This document shows, piece by piece, positions 1 to 8,030 of a DNA stretch of 64,000 nucleotides; position 1 is the first letter of the stretch, and each line of letters opens with the position of its first letter. The translations under genes and the position numbers were made by a program. Origin of the DNA: Caminibacter pacificus (GTDB taxonomy: Bacteria; Campylobacterota; Campylobacteria; Campylobacterales; Nautiliaceae). Where the stretch lies: contig NZ_RJVK01000002.1 in assembly GCF_003752135.1 (NCBI RefSeq), forward strand, positions 248,001 through 312,000. The letters are read 5' to 3'. The notes below the pieces were generated by a model that was not told the DNA's origin, made no database searches, and saw only the letters and a list, made by a program, of their open reading frames with translations.

Positions 1-175
1 ATGCTCCCTCGAATCTCTTATAAAAAAACCAAAAAAGCCATAAAACGAAAAGATTAAACATCGCAAAAAAAACATACTTCCCGAAATAATTCAGCCCTTC
101 ATACAAAACATAGTCTATTTTATACATACCGACAGCACCAAGCACCAATCCGACAATAAGCCCTATATATCTCAA
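1..175 (-). CDS. Small membrane protein, 3' part beyond the window edge
   Basis: The first 58 codons of a minus-strand gene run off the left edge. A TTG start at 175 follows an AAAAAAGG ribosome site, and a TATAAT box lies just upstream around 190-200. The visible protein has a hydrophobic segment at about residues 3-18 and a second, very aromatic one at about 35-52, with a short polar loop between them. It is therefore an integral inner-membrane protein. I do not recognise the family. It is transcribed divergently from rimO, and the two starts are only about 60 bases apart, so the promoters overlap. Confidence 0.6.
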   Translation of the reverse strand, partial: MRYIGLIVGLVLGAVGMYKIDYVLYEGLNYFGKYVFFAMFNLFVLWLFWFFYKRFEGA

Positions 176-235
176 AACAGCCCTTTTTTGCGAAATTATA
201 CCATTTTTGATAAAATCATAATAAAAAGGAAACTC

Positions 236-1537
236 TTGAAAAAGCTCTATTTGGCTTCTCTTGGATGTGTAAAAAATTTGATAGACAGCGAAGTAATGCT
301 CGGTCGTTTAAAAGATGAATACGAGCTAACTCAAAACCCGAGCGAAGCGGATTTGATAATAGTAAATACCTGCGGGTTTATCAATCCGGCAAAAGAAGAA
401 TCTATCGAAACTATCTTAGAACTTGCCAACGAAAAAAAAGAAAACGCAAAACTCGTAGTCACGGGATGTCTTAGCGAGAGATATAAAGATATCCTGCCTC
501 AAGAAATTCCTGAAGTCGATATTTGGAGCGGTGTTGGAGATTTCGGAAATATCGATAAAGTAATAAAATCGAATAAAAAGAAATATTTTTCACCGAAAGT
601 TTATTTAATCCATAATGAAGATAGAGTAATCACCGGAAGTGCGTATCACGCTTATATTAAACTTAGCGAAGGGTGCAATCAAAAATGTGCATTTTGCGCT
701 ATTCCTAACTTCAAAGGCAGATTAAATTCCCGTCCTATCGAAGAAATAATAGAAGAGATTAAAAGATTAAAAGCAAAAGGCTACAAAGACTTCTCACTCG
801 CAAGCCAAGACAGCAGCTCGTATCTAAGAGACAAAGGAATAAAAGACGGACTTGAGAGACTTATTGACGAAATAGATAAAATCGAAGGTATTACCGTTCG
901 AATACTATATCTCTACCCGGCAACCACTACAAAAAGATTGATAAGAAAAATTTTTTCATCAAAAAAAGTCCAAAATTATTTTGATATGCCGATTCAACAT
1001 ATCAGCCCTAAAATGCTAAAAATTATGAGAAGACCGGGCAGTGTCGAGAGATTAAAAGAACTTCTTTACGAAATGAGAAAAGAGTTTTCTTTTGTCAGAA
1101 CTTCCGTGATCGTAGGTCATCCGGGTGAAAGTGAAGAGGATTTTAACGAACTTAAAGAGTTTTTAAAAGAGTACGAATTTGACAGAGTAAACGTTTTTGC
1201 TTATTCCGACGAAGAAGATACGCCTGCATTTAAAAGAAAAGACAAAATCCCTCAAGACATAATCGAAAAAAGAGTAAAAGAGATTAGCAAAATAGTCAAA
1301 AAAACAACTAAAAAAGCTCTTAAAAAATATGTCGGTAAAATTTGTGAATGCTATATGGACGGATTAACCAAAGATAATCTTTTCTATTCGGTAAGACCGA
1401 AACTTTGGGCTCCCGAAGTTGACGGAGACATTTTAGTAAACGAAAGCGAAATAGAAAATTTAAAAGTCGGCGAACTTTATAAAGTAAAAGTGGAAAATTT
1501 AGCCGGAGAAGATTTAATTGGAAAAATCATCAAATAA
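236..1537 (+). CDS. rimO: Ribosomal protein S12 methylthiotransferase RimO
   Basis: Radical-SAM enzyme that adds a methylthio group to an aspartate of ribosomal protein S12. The N-terminal UPF0004 domain has its three cluster cysteines at about residues 11, 46 and 78. The radical-SAM motif CxxxCxxC is at C147, C151 and C154, and the C-terminus looks like a TRAM domain. I chose the TTG at 236 because AAAAAGGA precedes it and the conserved start of the family (KLYLASLGC) begins there; the open frame reaches back to 188, but without a ribosome site. Length 433 aa is normal. It heads an operon with tilS, which overlaps its end by 20 nt. Confidence 0.93.
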   Translation: MKKLYLASLGCVKNLIDSEVMLGRLKDEYELTQNPSEADLIIVNTCGFINPAKEESIETILELANEKKENAKLVVTGCLSERYKDILPQEIPEVDIWSGVGDFGNIDKVIKSNKKKYFSPKVYLIHNEDRVITGSAYHAYIKLSEGCNQKCAFCAIPNFKGRLNSRPIEEIIEEIKRLKAKGYKDFSLASQDSSSYLRDKGIKDGLERLIDEIDKIEGITVRILYLYPATTTKRLIRKIFSSKKVQNYFDMPIQHISPKMLKIMRRPGSVERLKELLYEMRKEFSFVRTSVIVGHPGESEEDFNELKEFLKEYEFDRVNVFAYSDEEDTPAFKRKDKIPQDIIEKRVKEISKIVKKTTKKALKKYVGKICECYMDGLTKDNLFYSVRPKLWAPEVDGDILVNESEIENLKVGELYKVKVENLAGEDLIGKIIK

Positions 1538-2456
1538 TCTTTTGGCATTTTCCGCCGGAGTAGACTCTACAGCCCTATTTTTTTGGCTGCTTGAAAAAAA
1601 TATTCCCTTTGATATTGCAATCGTAAACTATCACACAAGAAAAACAAGCGACGAAGAAGTAGAATACGCAAAAACGCTCGCAAAAAAATATAATAAAAAA
1701 ATTTACATAAAAGACTGCTTTTTAGAAAAATTCTCAGAAAACGAAGCAAGAAAATGCAGATATGAATTTTTTGAAGAAATTATGAAAAAACATAATTACG
1801 ACACTCTCATTTTAGCTCATCAACTAAACGACAGATTCGAATGGTTTTTAATGCAACTCTCAAAAGGAGCGGGCTTAAAAGAGTTAATAGCGATGGAAAA
1901 ATGGGAGGAGAGAGAATGGTATAGAATATATAGGCCTTTTTATAACGTATCTCGTGATGAAATTTTAACATTCCTAAATGAAAGAGGAATTAAATACTAC
2001 ATAGACGAAACGAATTTCGATAAAAAATACAAAAGAAACTTTTTTCGACACAACTTTTCGGATAAATTTATAAAACTTTATAAAGAGGGAGTTAAAAGAA
2101 GTTTTGAGTTTTTAGAAGAAGATAAAAAGCTACTTTTCGATACCGATTGGAAAAGAGAAAAAGATCTTTTTTGGTTTAAAAAATCAAATCCAAAAAGAGA
2201 TATCAAAAAAATAGATTTAATTTTGAAAAAATTAGGAATATTACCGACAAAAGCCCAAAAAGACGAAATTTTAAAAACCGACTTTAACTGCGTAATACAA
2301 GGGAAAATAGCTATCGATTCCAATAATTCACATATTTTTATAGCTCCGTATGTTAAAATTCCTTTATCGAAGGAAAATAAAGAAAAATATAGAAAATTAA
2401 AAATTCCGCCTAAAATCAGAGGTTACCTGCAAAAGGAAAATATATGTATTACGTAA
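1518..2456 (+). CDS. tilS: tRNA(Ile)-lysidine synthase TilS
   Basis: N-type PP-loop ATPase that converts the wobble C of tRNA-Ile2(CAU) to lysidine, so that the tRNA reads AUA and is charged with isoleucine. The PP-loop is FSAGVDST near residue 11, with Ala at the second Gly of the usual SGGxDS. Downstream are the family features around LILAHQLNDRFEW and YIDETNFD (residues about 95-165). Length 312 aa matches the short epsilon form without the large C-terminal domains. The TTG start at 1518 lies inside the rimO end, with GGAGAAG about 7 nt before it. A tRNA gene that looks like its substrate lies 725 nt downstream. Confidence 0.88.
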   Translation: MEKSSNNLLAFSAGVDSTALFFWLLEKNIPFDIAIVNYHTRKTSDEEVEYAKTLAKKYNKKIYIKDCFLEKFSENEARKCRYEFFEEIMKKHNYDTLILAHQLNDRFEWFLMQLSKGAGLKELIAMEKWEEREWYRIYRPFYNVSRDEILTFLNERGIKYYIDETNFDKKYKRNFFRHNFSDKFIKLYKEGVKRSFEFLEEDKKLLFDTDWKREKDLFWFKKSNPKRDIKKIDLILKKLGILPTKAQKDEILKTDFNCVIQGKIAIDSNNSHIFIAPYVKIPLSKENKEKYRKLKIPPKIRGYLQKENICIT

Positions 2457-3139
2457 TATACGGTGACGTACACGGATGTTTGGAAGAGTGGGAAGAGCTT
2501 AGAAAACTTATACCTAAAAACTCTTTTGAAATTAGTGTAGGAGATATTTTAGATAAAGGCCCCTATCCCGTAGAAGCATTAAGATACGCAAAAAAAAATA
2601 AGATTTTCACCATTATGGGAAACCACGAATATAAACATTTAAGAAAATATTGGGGAAGAAAAGTTATTCTTGATGAAGACCAGCAAAGAGTATATCCTCA
2701 ACTAAAACAAGAAGATTTCGATTTTATAGAAAGTATGCCTTTTTTTCTAAAACTTAATCACTTAACTATTCTTCACGGAGGCATTACTAACAAAATAAGA
2801 TTAAACAACCCGCCTTTAAATATAATGACATTGCTACTTTTTTTAAGAGAAGTGGATGAAAACGATAAATTTTTACCCTTAAATCACAACCATCCGAACG
2901 CTTCTTTTTGGGCGGATAGATACGACGGACACGAAGGATTTATTGTATACGGACATAATCCTTTTAAAGATGTCAAAAAAAATAAGTTTGCCGCCGGGAT
3001 CGATACGGCATGCGTTTACGGAAACAAACTGACCGCACTCGTTATTAAAAATACTTTAAAACCTTGGGATTACGAAATTATTCAAGTAAATGCAAAAAAA
3101 CAATATTCCCCTCTTCATTTTGAAATTCAAAACCCTTGA
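2444..3139 (+). CDS. PPP-family metallophosphatase
   Basis: A calcineurin-like phosphoesterase of the serine/threonine phosphatase (PPP) superfamily, the group that includes bacterial diadenosine-tetraphosphatases (ApaH, PrpE). The metal-binding motifs are visible in order: GDVHG near residue 7, GDILDKGP near 33, GNHE near 60, and later LHGG and GHNP. The ATG at 2444 has AAAGGA about 6 nt upstream and overlaps the tilS end by 13 nt, so it is the third gene of the operon. The substrate (nucleotide or phosphoprotein) cannot be told from sequence. 231 aa. Confidence 0.75.
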   Translation: MYYVIYGDVHGCLEEWEELRKLIPKNSFEISVGDILDKGPYPVEALRYAKKNKIFTIMGNHEYKHLRKYWGRKVILDEDQQRVYPQLKQEDFDFIESMPFFLKLNHLTILHGGITNKIRLNNPPLNIMTLLLFLREVDENDKFLPLNHNHPNASFWADRYDGHEGFIVYGHNPFKDVKKNKFAAGIDTACVYGNKLTALVIKNTLKPWDYEIIQVNAKKQYSPLHFEIQNP

Positions 3140-3164
3140 ATAAATAAAAAAAAGTAGATATAAT
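3136..3164 (+). promoter_or_regulatory. Promoter of the tRNA pair
   Basis: TTGAAT (3136-3141), a 17-nt spacer, then TATAAT (3159-3164), which ends 17 nt before the first tRNA base. The -35 box overlaps the stop codon of the phosphatase gene. Confidence 0.65.
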
Positions 3165-3181
3165 TTCATTCCACATCTGCT

Positions 3182-3258
3182 GGGCCTGTAGCTCAGCTGG
3201 TTAGAGCAACCGGCTCATAACCGGTTGGTCGCAGGTTCGAGTCCTGCCAGGCCCACCA
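3182..3258 (+). tRNA. tRNA with CAU anticodon, probably tRNA-Ile2 (lysidine type)
   Basis: Complete 77-nt cloverleaf with encoded CCA. The acceptor stem GGGCCTG pairs perfectly with CAGGCCC, and the anticodon arm is ACCGG-CTCATAA-CCGGT. The G1-C72 pair excludes initiator tRNA-fMet. The consecutive C4-G69 and C5-G68 pairs are the known acceptor-stem determinants by which TilS distinguishes tRNA-Ile2(CAU) from elongator tRNA-Met, and the body resembles the Bacillus Ile2(CAU) tRNA as I remember it. I therefore read it as Ile2. Elongator Met is the alternative. It is co-transcribed with tRNA-Phe. Confidence 0.75.
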
Positions 3259-3267
3259 GCTTTTTTT

Positions 3268-3343
3268 GCCCAGGTAGCTCAGTCGGTAGAGCAAGGGACT
3301 GAAAATCCCTGTGTCGGCGGTTCGATTCCGTCCCTGGGCACCA
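3268..3343 (+). tRNA. tRNA-Phe (GAA)
   Basis: 76-nt cloverleaf with encoded CCA. Acceptor GCCCAGG pairs with CCTGGGC. The anticodon loop CTGAAAA has GAA at 3301-3303, and the T-loop is TTCGATT. Only 9 nt, mostly T, separate it from the preceding tRNA, so the two are processed from one transcript. Confidence 0.95.
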
Positions 3344-3507
3344 TGTAATTTCCGCCTCTAATTCCCCACTTATAATAAAATCTTATAATATAGACTTTTT
3401 TAAAAACATTTTGTTATAATGAATTGCTCCTAAATAGTGTCAATAAAGCACTATTAACTTTTTCCTTTTAGCTCCATTTGTTAAAATTCCAACCAAAAAG
3501 GATTTTT

Positions 3508-4017
3508 TTGAAAAAGATAATTGTATTTTTCGGAAAAGGCGGAAGTAATTTTATTAATCTTTTAAAAAATCAGTCAAATTATAAAATAATAGCTGGTATT
3601 ACAAATAGAAACGACTCCGAAGCTCTAAAATACAAAAATCTACCCCCGATATTAATATCAAACGACAATGATGAAATTTTATCTTTCTTAAAAGAAAAAA
3701 ATCCGGATTTAATAGTATTGGCCGGATATATGAAAATAGTACCTCCAAAAATTATAAACGCTTTTAAAAAAAAGATTATCAACCTACACCCGAGTATTTT
3801 ACCCGAGTTTAAGGGTTTGAATGCAGATAAAAAATCTTTTGAAGCCAAAAAAGCGTGTGGAATTACAATTCATTATGCTGATATAGAGCTTGATAGCGGT
3901 GATATAATTTTACAATATCATATTAATCCGAATAATTTTAATAATTTCGAAGAGTATCATGAAGCATTAAAAAAAGCCGAGCATAAGTTTTTGCCGGCTG
4001 TAGTTGAACTATTTTAG
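3508..4017 (+). CDS. purN: Phosphoribosylglycinamide formyltransferase (PurN-like)
   Basis: Transfers a formyl group from 10-formyl-THF to GAR in purine synthesis. The N-terminal VFFGKGGSNF corresponds to the phosphate-binding loop. The catalytic region has LAGYMK and then INLHPSILPEFKG (the Asn, His and loop of the family) near residues 75-100, followed by GITIHYADIELDSGD with the catalytic Asp. At 169 aa it is slightly short for PurN (about 190). The TTG at 3508 is preferred because AAAAAGGA lies 6 nt before it. A TATAAT box is at 3415-3420. Its end overlaps the convergent gene by 9 nt. Confidence 0.82.
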   Translation: MKKIIVFFGKGGSNFINLLKNQSNYKIIAGITNRNDSEALKYKNLPPILISNDNDEILSFLKEKNPDLIVLAGYMKIVPPKIINAFKKKIINLHPSILPEFKGLNADKKSFEAKKACGITIHYADIELDSGDIILQYHINPNNFNNFEEYHEALKKAEHKFLPAVVELF

Positions 4018-4299
4018 TCTTATTATAGTACCTTGCCCTAAGAAATCGACTACTTCTTTTCCTTCGTTATCTGTTGTAGTCACTACCTTAACATCGATGT
4101 TTTTTACGCCGTCCGCTTCAAGGTCTTGAGCTTGCTGTTGAAGGTAAATGATAACCTCTTTCATTCCGTCCGTAGGATAAACATCTTGATATAATCTATC
4201 ACTCTCTATTCTTACACCTGCATACGCTATTGTAACGCACTCGTGAGGTTCTTGAATTTCTCCGAAACTAAGAATCATATTTTCAATATCTCTTGCCAT
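4009..4299 (-). CDS. Conserved-looking hypothetical protein, 96 aa
   Basis: Small soluble acidic protein without signal peptide or membrane segment. The ATG at 4299 has AAAGGAGAAAA directly upstream. A central stretch rich in Gln and acidic residues (about 50-65) suggests a helix between two beta-rich parts. I do not recognise the family. It lies alone between convergent purN and the rplS operon on the same strand, separated from rplS by 142 nt. Confidence 0.65.
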   Translation of the reverse strand: MARDIENMILSFGEIQEPHECVTIAYAGVRIESDRLYQDVYPTDGMKEVIIYLQQQAQDLEADGVKNIDVKVVTTTDNEGKEVVDFLGQGTIIRLK

Positions 4300-4435
4300 T
4301 TTTTCTCCTTTTTAACAAATTATACCAAAGAAAAAACGGCAAAAAGTGCCAAAACAACAAAAAAAAGAGTTTGAATAATAATTTGAAAATATTTGAGTCA
4401 GTCACTTATTTTTGGAGTAAAAATAAAAGAGGAAA

Positions 4436-4451
4436 AAGAGATTAATCTCTT
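4436..4451 (-). terminator. Possible weak terminator at the rplS stop
   Basis: A perfect 16-bp palindrome AAGAGATTAATCTCTT spans the rplS stop codon and is followed on the minus strand by TTTTTCC. The loop would be only TTAA or so, and the stem is AT-rich, so termination is plausible but unproven. Confidence 0.3.
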
Positions 4452-4798
4452 CTTTCTTTAATTCTTGCTTTTTTACCTGTTTTACCTCTTAGGTAGTAAA
4501 GTTTAGCTCTTCTTACTTTACCTTTTCTTACTACCTCGATACCTTTAATACTTTCGCTGTAAAGTGGGAAAATTCTTTCTACACCGATGTTGTTCGCACC
4601 GATTTTTCTAACTGTAAAAGTTTTTCCGGCACCTCTACCTTTAATAGCGATTACAACACCTTCGAAATTTTGGATTCTTGATTTTTCACCTTCTTTAATT
4701 TCAACTGCAACTCTTACAGTATCCCCAGGTCTGAATTCAGGAATCTCTTTACCTTCTACTTGCTTAGATTCGAATGCTTCAATGTATTTATTAATCAT
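4442..4798 (-). CDS. rplS: 50S ribosomal protein L19
   Basis: L19 sits at the 30S-50S interface near the A-site side of the 50S subunit. The 118-aa product shows the family core: FRPGDTVRV near residue 25, [16 protein letters not shown], and [10 protein letters not shown] with a basic C-terminus. I start at the ATG at 4798, which has AAGGAGACAGT before it, rather than at an in-frame upstream start 36 nt earlier that would add a non-homologous leader. Last gene of the rpsP-khpA-rimM-trmD-rplS cluster, with its own -10 box. Confidence 0.95.
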   Translation of the reverse strand: MINKYIEAFESKQVEGKEIPEFRPGDTVRVAVEIKEGEKSRIQNFEGVVIAIKGRGAGKTFTVRKIGANNIGVERIFPLYSESIKGIEVVRKGKVRRAKLYYLRGKTGKKARIKERRD

Positions 4799-4856
4799 AC
4801 TGTCTCCTTTGTGCCATTGGCCACTTACGGGCATTCACACTTAATTTTGAAGTGAA

Positions 4857-4862
4857 ATTATA
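4857..4862 (-). promoter_or_regulatory. -10 box for rplS
   Basis: TATAAT on the minus strand between trmD and rplS, giving a transcript leader of about 50 nt. The leader contains the short inverted elements TGCC and GGCA just before the ribosome site. No convincing -35 box. Confidence 0.45.
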
Positions 4863-4887
4863 TCAAAAAATTTAAAAAGTTAAAACA

Positions 4888-5544
4888 TCAAATCAAATCG
4901 GGTCTATGAAATTTTGTTTTTAATAAAGAGGCTATGTTTTTCCACTCGTCTATTTTTTTATGATTTCCGCTTTTTAAAATAGAAGGCACTTCACCTTTTT
5001 TGGAGAAATTCGGAGCCTCAAGAAGATTATTTCCAAAACTCTCTCCCTCTAAAGATTCGCTATTACCAAGCACACCTTTTACGTTTCTAAGCACACTGTC
5101 TACTATAACCAAAGCCCCAAGTTCTCCGCCTGTTAGCACATAATCACCAATACTCAAAACCTCATCTGCAAAATCTTCGATTAATCTCTCATCAAACCCT
5201 TCATATCTTCCGCACACTAAAAAAAGTACTTTTTCATTTGCAAGTCTTATTGCGTCTTTTTGATTATATTTTTTTGCAACGGGTGTTAAAAATATCGTTC
5301 TTGCCTGTGGAAATTTGTTTTTATAACTCTCAAGAGCGTATCTTAAAGCATTGTTGTCGATTATCATTCCGGCACCACCGCCGACAAGCTCGGTATCCAC
5401 TTTTTTATGTCTGTTTTTTGCATAATCTCTAAAATTAACAACTTCAATCTCAAAAAGATTTTTATCAAGTGCTTTTTTTAGTATGGAATCTTGAAAATAA
5501 GGAAGTATTAAATTAGGAAAAAGCGAAAAGAAAACTATTTTCAT
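4888..5544 (-). CDS. trmD: tRNA (guanine-N1-)-methyltransferase TrmD
   Basis: SPOUT-class enzyme making m1G37 in tRNAs to prevent frameshifting. The deep-trefoil-knot SAM site is seen as LVCGRYEGFDERL near residues 110-122 and SIGDYVLTGGELGAL near 133-147. The early motif GGGAGMIID is near residue 55. Length 218 aa is a little under the usual 230-250. Its ATG overlaps the rimM stop as ATGA, so the two are translationally coupled. Confidence 0.94.
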   Translation of the reverse strand: MKIVFFSLFPNLILPYFQDSILKKALDKNLFEIEVVNFRDYAKNRHKKVDTELVGGGAGMIIDNNALRYALESYKNKFPQARTIFLTPVAKKYNQKDAIRLANEKVLFLVCGRYEGFDERLIEDFADEVLSIGDYVLTGGELGALVIVDSVLRNVKGVLGNSESLEGESFGNNLLEAPNFSKKGEVPSILKSGNHKKIDEWKNIASLLKTKFHRPDLI

Positions 5545-6065
5545 TTTAAAGATTCTAAAATATCGATAGCACCGCTTGCTGTTATTTTTTTATTTTGGAT
5601 ATCCACATCTTTTACGTGACGTTTAAAATCTATCATAAATCTTTTAGGATAGCCTTCTTTTACCAACTCTTCATCAGTATTTATCAGCAAATAATCAACA
5701 TCGGCTCTTTCAATCTCTTTTACTCTGCCAAGTCTTTTTCCGTCTTCATAAACGTCACACCCTTCAATATCGAACCAAAAATACTCGCCCTCTTTTAGCT
5801 TAATATTTTCTCTTGTCTCTTCTTCCGTAGTATATAGCTGTCTATTTGTGATTTTTTTGGCGTCTTCGGGAGTATCTATACCTTTGATTTTAACAAGACC
5901 TCTTTTTAGGTCTATTTTTTCAATAGTTAAATCCTCTCTGTCGGATTTAAAAGTACTTCCTGGTTTGAATTGTTCTGGAAAATCTGAAAGAATGTGTATT
6001 TTTTGCCAACCTCTTACGCCATGACTTTTGCCAAGTTTCGCAATAGGTATTTTTCTATTCTTCAT
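5541..6065 (-). CDS. rimM: Ribosome maturation factor RimM
   Basis: Assembly factor for the 30S head that binds S19. The N-terminal RimM domain begins with IAKLGKSHGVRGW, and a PRC-barrel domain (about residues 95-170) contains the FWFDIEGCDVYEDG core. 174 aa is normal. It starts 11 nt before the khpA end and has AAAGG as ribosome site. Confidence 0.93.
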   Translation of the reverse strand: MKNRKIPIAKLGKSHGVRGWQKIHILSDFPEQFKPGSTFKSDREDLTIEKIDLKRGLVKIKGIDTPEDAKKITNRQLYTTEEETRENIKLKEGEYFWFDIEGCDVYEDGKRLGRVKEIERADVDYLLINTDEELVKEGYPKRFMIDFKRHVKDVDIQNKKITASGAIDILESLK

Positions 6066-6297
6066 AGGCCTTTACCGTTATTTTGTAGTTTTTGTCTTCT
6101 TTTGCACGACAACCGCTTATCACCATTTTAATGGCACGAACCATCGAACCTTCTTTGCCGATGATTCTGCCTACATCCGCTTTTTTCGCGTATATTACGA
6201 TTTCGTCGAAATCTTCGTGAGGCACTACCTCGACTTTAATTTTTTCAGGTTCGAAGCTTAAAAGTTTTGCATACTCTTTTACGAAATCAACAACCAT
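6055..6297 (-). CDS. khpA: KH-domain RNA-binding protein KhpA
   Basis: 80-aa single KH domain with the GxxG loop as GKEG inside VGRIIGKEGSMVRAIK near residues 43-58. It is the standard partner of rpsP and rimM in this operon. KhpA family proteins bind RNA, often with KhpB. The ATG overlaps the rpsP stop codon by one base (TAATG), so it is coupled to rpsP. Confidence 0.9.
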   Translation of the reverse strand: MVVDFVKEYAKLLSFEPEKIKVEVVPHEDFDEIVIYAKKADVGRIIGKEGSMVRAIKMVISGCRAKEDKNYKITVKAYEE

Positions 6298-6548
6298 TAA
6301 GCGTTAGCCGTTCTTTCTTCGTAAATTTTTTTAAGTTTTTCAACTCTTTCGCTCATTTGAGCACCGTTGCTTAGCCAGTAGTTTAATCTTTCCATATCGA
6401 TTTCAACAGTTTTAGGATCAGTCAAAGGATTGTAATATCCGATTACTTCAATCCATCCACTATCTCTTCTTTTTCTGCTATCCGTTACAACTATTCTGTA
6501 AAAAGGTCTTTTTTTTCTACCAAATCTTGCGAGTCTAATTTTAACCAC
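6297..6548 (-). CDS. rpsP: 30S ribosomal protein S16
   Basis: The N-terminal signature [18 protein letters not shown] is complete and the 83-aa length is typical. I place the start at the GTG at 6548 because GGAGAGACGC precedes it and the family begins there; the open frame continues 17 codons further upstream without homology. First gene of its cluster, 79 nt after ffh on the same strand. Confidence 0.94.
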   Translation of the reverse strand: MVKIRLARFGRKKRPFYRIVVTDSRKRRDSGWIEVIGYYNPLTDPKTVEIDMERLNYWLSNGAQMSERVEKLKKIYEERTANA

Positions 6549-6627
6549 GCGTCTCTCCTTATTTTTTATTTTTATTTTATCCCACCCAAACCGACCCAAT
6601 TAAAATTTAATTTGGAATTTTAATCAA

Positions 6628-7977
6628 TTATTTAGGAAATTTCAAGCCCTGAGTCATTTTCATCAGCTCATTTATGTCAGGCATTTTCTTTCCTGCGAAC
6701 TTTTTCGCCATTTTTGCGGCGTTTTGGAACTGTTTGTTAATTCTATTAACTTCTTGCACACTTAACCCTGCACCTCTTGCGATTCTTCTTCTTCTACTCG
6801 CACTCTCTTTAATAAGATGAGGATTTTCTCTCTCTTTTTTGGTCATAGAATTTATCATAGCTTTTATTTTTTTAATTTCGGCAGAATTTTCAAGGTCGAT
6901 ATCTCCGAGCTGTTTTAACATATTACCCATACCGGGAATCATGGAAAGAAGATTTTTCATACTTCCTAATTTTTTCATCTGTTCGAGTTGTTTTAAAAAG
7001 TCATCGTAGTTAAACTGACCTTTTTTAAGTTTTTTAGTTAATTTTTTCGCTTCTTTTTCGTCGATAACAGCACTCGTTTTTTCAACCAAACTCTCAATAT
7101 CCCCCGCACCCATAATTCTACTAACGATTCTATCTGGTACGAATACTTCCAAATCGGCAATTTTTTCACCAGTACCTATAAATCTTAGAGGTTTACCTAC
7201 TTGATGAGCTATACTTAAAGCCACCCCACCTTTACTATCACCGTCGTATTTAGTAAGAATTACCCCCGTAATATCAAGTTTTTCGTCAAATTGTTTTGCC
7301 GTATTTAGAGCGTCTTTACCGGTCAAAGAATCGGCAACATAGAAAATTTCATGAGGTTTAACAGCTTCTTTCATTCTTACAAGCTCATCCATAAGCGCAT
7401 CATCAATTGCCAAACGACCCGCCGTATCGATTAATACCACGTCATAAAATTTCTCTTTTGCAAATTCCACACCTTTTTTTGCCACTTCCACCGGGTCTTT
7501 TGCGTTTTCGTCATAATAAATATCAAGTCCGTTTTGTTCGGCAAGTTGTTTTAATTGTTCTACCGCCGCAAGTCTTTGAAGGTCTGCCGCAACCATTAAT
7601 ACTTTTTTCTTTTTAAATGTTTTTAGATAATTAGCAAGTTTTGCGGTCGTAGTGGTTTTACCGCTACCTTGAAGACCTGTCATCATTACGATAGTAGGCG
7701 GTTTGCTCGCATAAACAAACCCGTAATTCCCGGGTGCCGTTAAAATATTCGTCAAATGTTTATCAAGAGCTTTTAAAAAATTAGCTTTACCGATACCCTC
7801 TTTTTTAGTATCAAGCTCTACGTTTTTCAATAAATCTTTTACAACTTTAAAATGAACGTCCGATTTTAAAAGACTCTTTTTAAGCTCATCCAAAGCTTTT
7901 TTTAAAGCTTTTTCGTCATCTTTCATTCTTATTTTATTTATCGCACCTCTAAAGCCGTCACTTATCTTGTCAAACAT
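6628..7977 (-). CDS. ffh: Signal recognition particle protein Ffh
   Basis: SRP54 GTPase that recognises signal sequences and docks on FtsY (also in this window). Residues 1-90 form the N helical bundle. The G domain shows GLQGSGKTTT (G1), DTAGR (G3) and TKYDGDSKGG (G4 region). The C-terminal M domain carries methionine-rich helices and SxRRRRIARGAG near residue 395. 449 aa is normal. AAAGGAGTAAATGT precedes the ATG, and the GTGAAA-type repeat of the upstream element begins right behind this ribosome site. No SRP RNA gene was found in the window. Confidence 0.96.
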   Translation of the reverse strand: MFDKISDGFRGAINKIRMKDDEKALKKALDELKKSLLKSDVHFKVVKDLLKNVELDTKKEGIGKANFLKALDKHLTNILTAPGNYGFVYASKPPTIVMMTGLQGSGKTTTTAKLANYLKTFKKKKVLMVAADLQRLAAVEQLKQLAEQNGLDIYYDENAKDPVEVAKKGVEFAKEKFYDVVLIDTAGRLAIDDALMDELVRMKEAVKPHEIFYVADSLTGKDALNTAKQFDEKLDITGVILTKYDGDSKGGVALSIAHQVGKPLRFIGTGEKIADLEVFVPDRIVSRIMGAGDIESLVEKTSAVIDEKEAKKLTKKLKKGQFNYDDFLKQLEQMKKLGSMKNLLSMIPGMGNMLKQLGDIDLENSAEIKKIKAMINSMTKKERENPHLIKESASRRRRIARGAGLSVQEVNRINKQFQNAAKMAKKFAGKKMPDINELMKMTQGLKFPK

Positions 7978-7991
7978 ACATTTACTCCTTT

Positions 7992-8024
7992 GTGATACTG
8001 TGAAACAGTGAGTTTGTGAAATCG
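7992..8024. repeat. Left GTGA-rich repeat of the four-helix-bundle element
   Basis: On the plus strand this reads as four 8-9 bp units starting GTGA (GTGATACT, GTGAAACA, GTGAGTTT, GTGAAATCG). It lies in inverted orientation to the repeat array at 8405-8448, so the pair frames the small gene like imperfect terminal inverted repeats. Confidence 0.6.
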
Positions 8025-8030
8025 TTAAAA

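Noticed and set aside
188-235. Upstream extension of rimO
   Set aside because: Open frame only; it has no ribosome site, overlaps the promoter region, and the family begins at the TTG at 236.
1518-1570. TilS inactive because its PP-loop reads SAGVDS
   Set aside because: One Gly is Ala, but the catalytic Ser/Asp/Ser pattern is kept and the rest is normal; PP-loops vary at this position.
3182-3258. Calling the CAU tRNA initiator or elongator Met
   Set aside because: G1-C72 excludes the initiator; C4-G69 and C5-G68 favour Ile2. Elongator Met remains a minor option.
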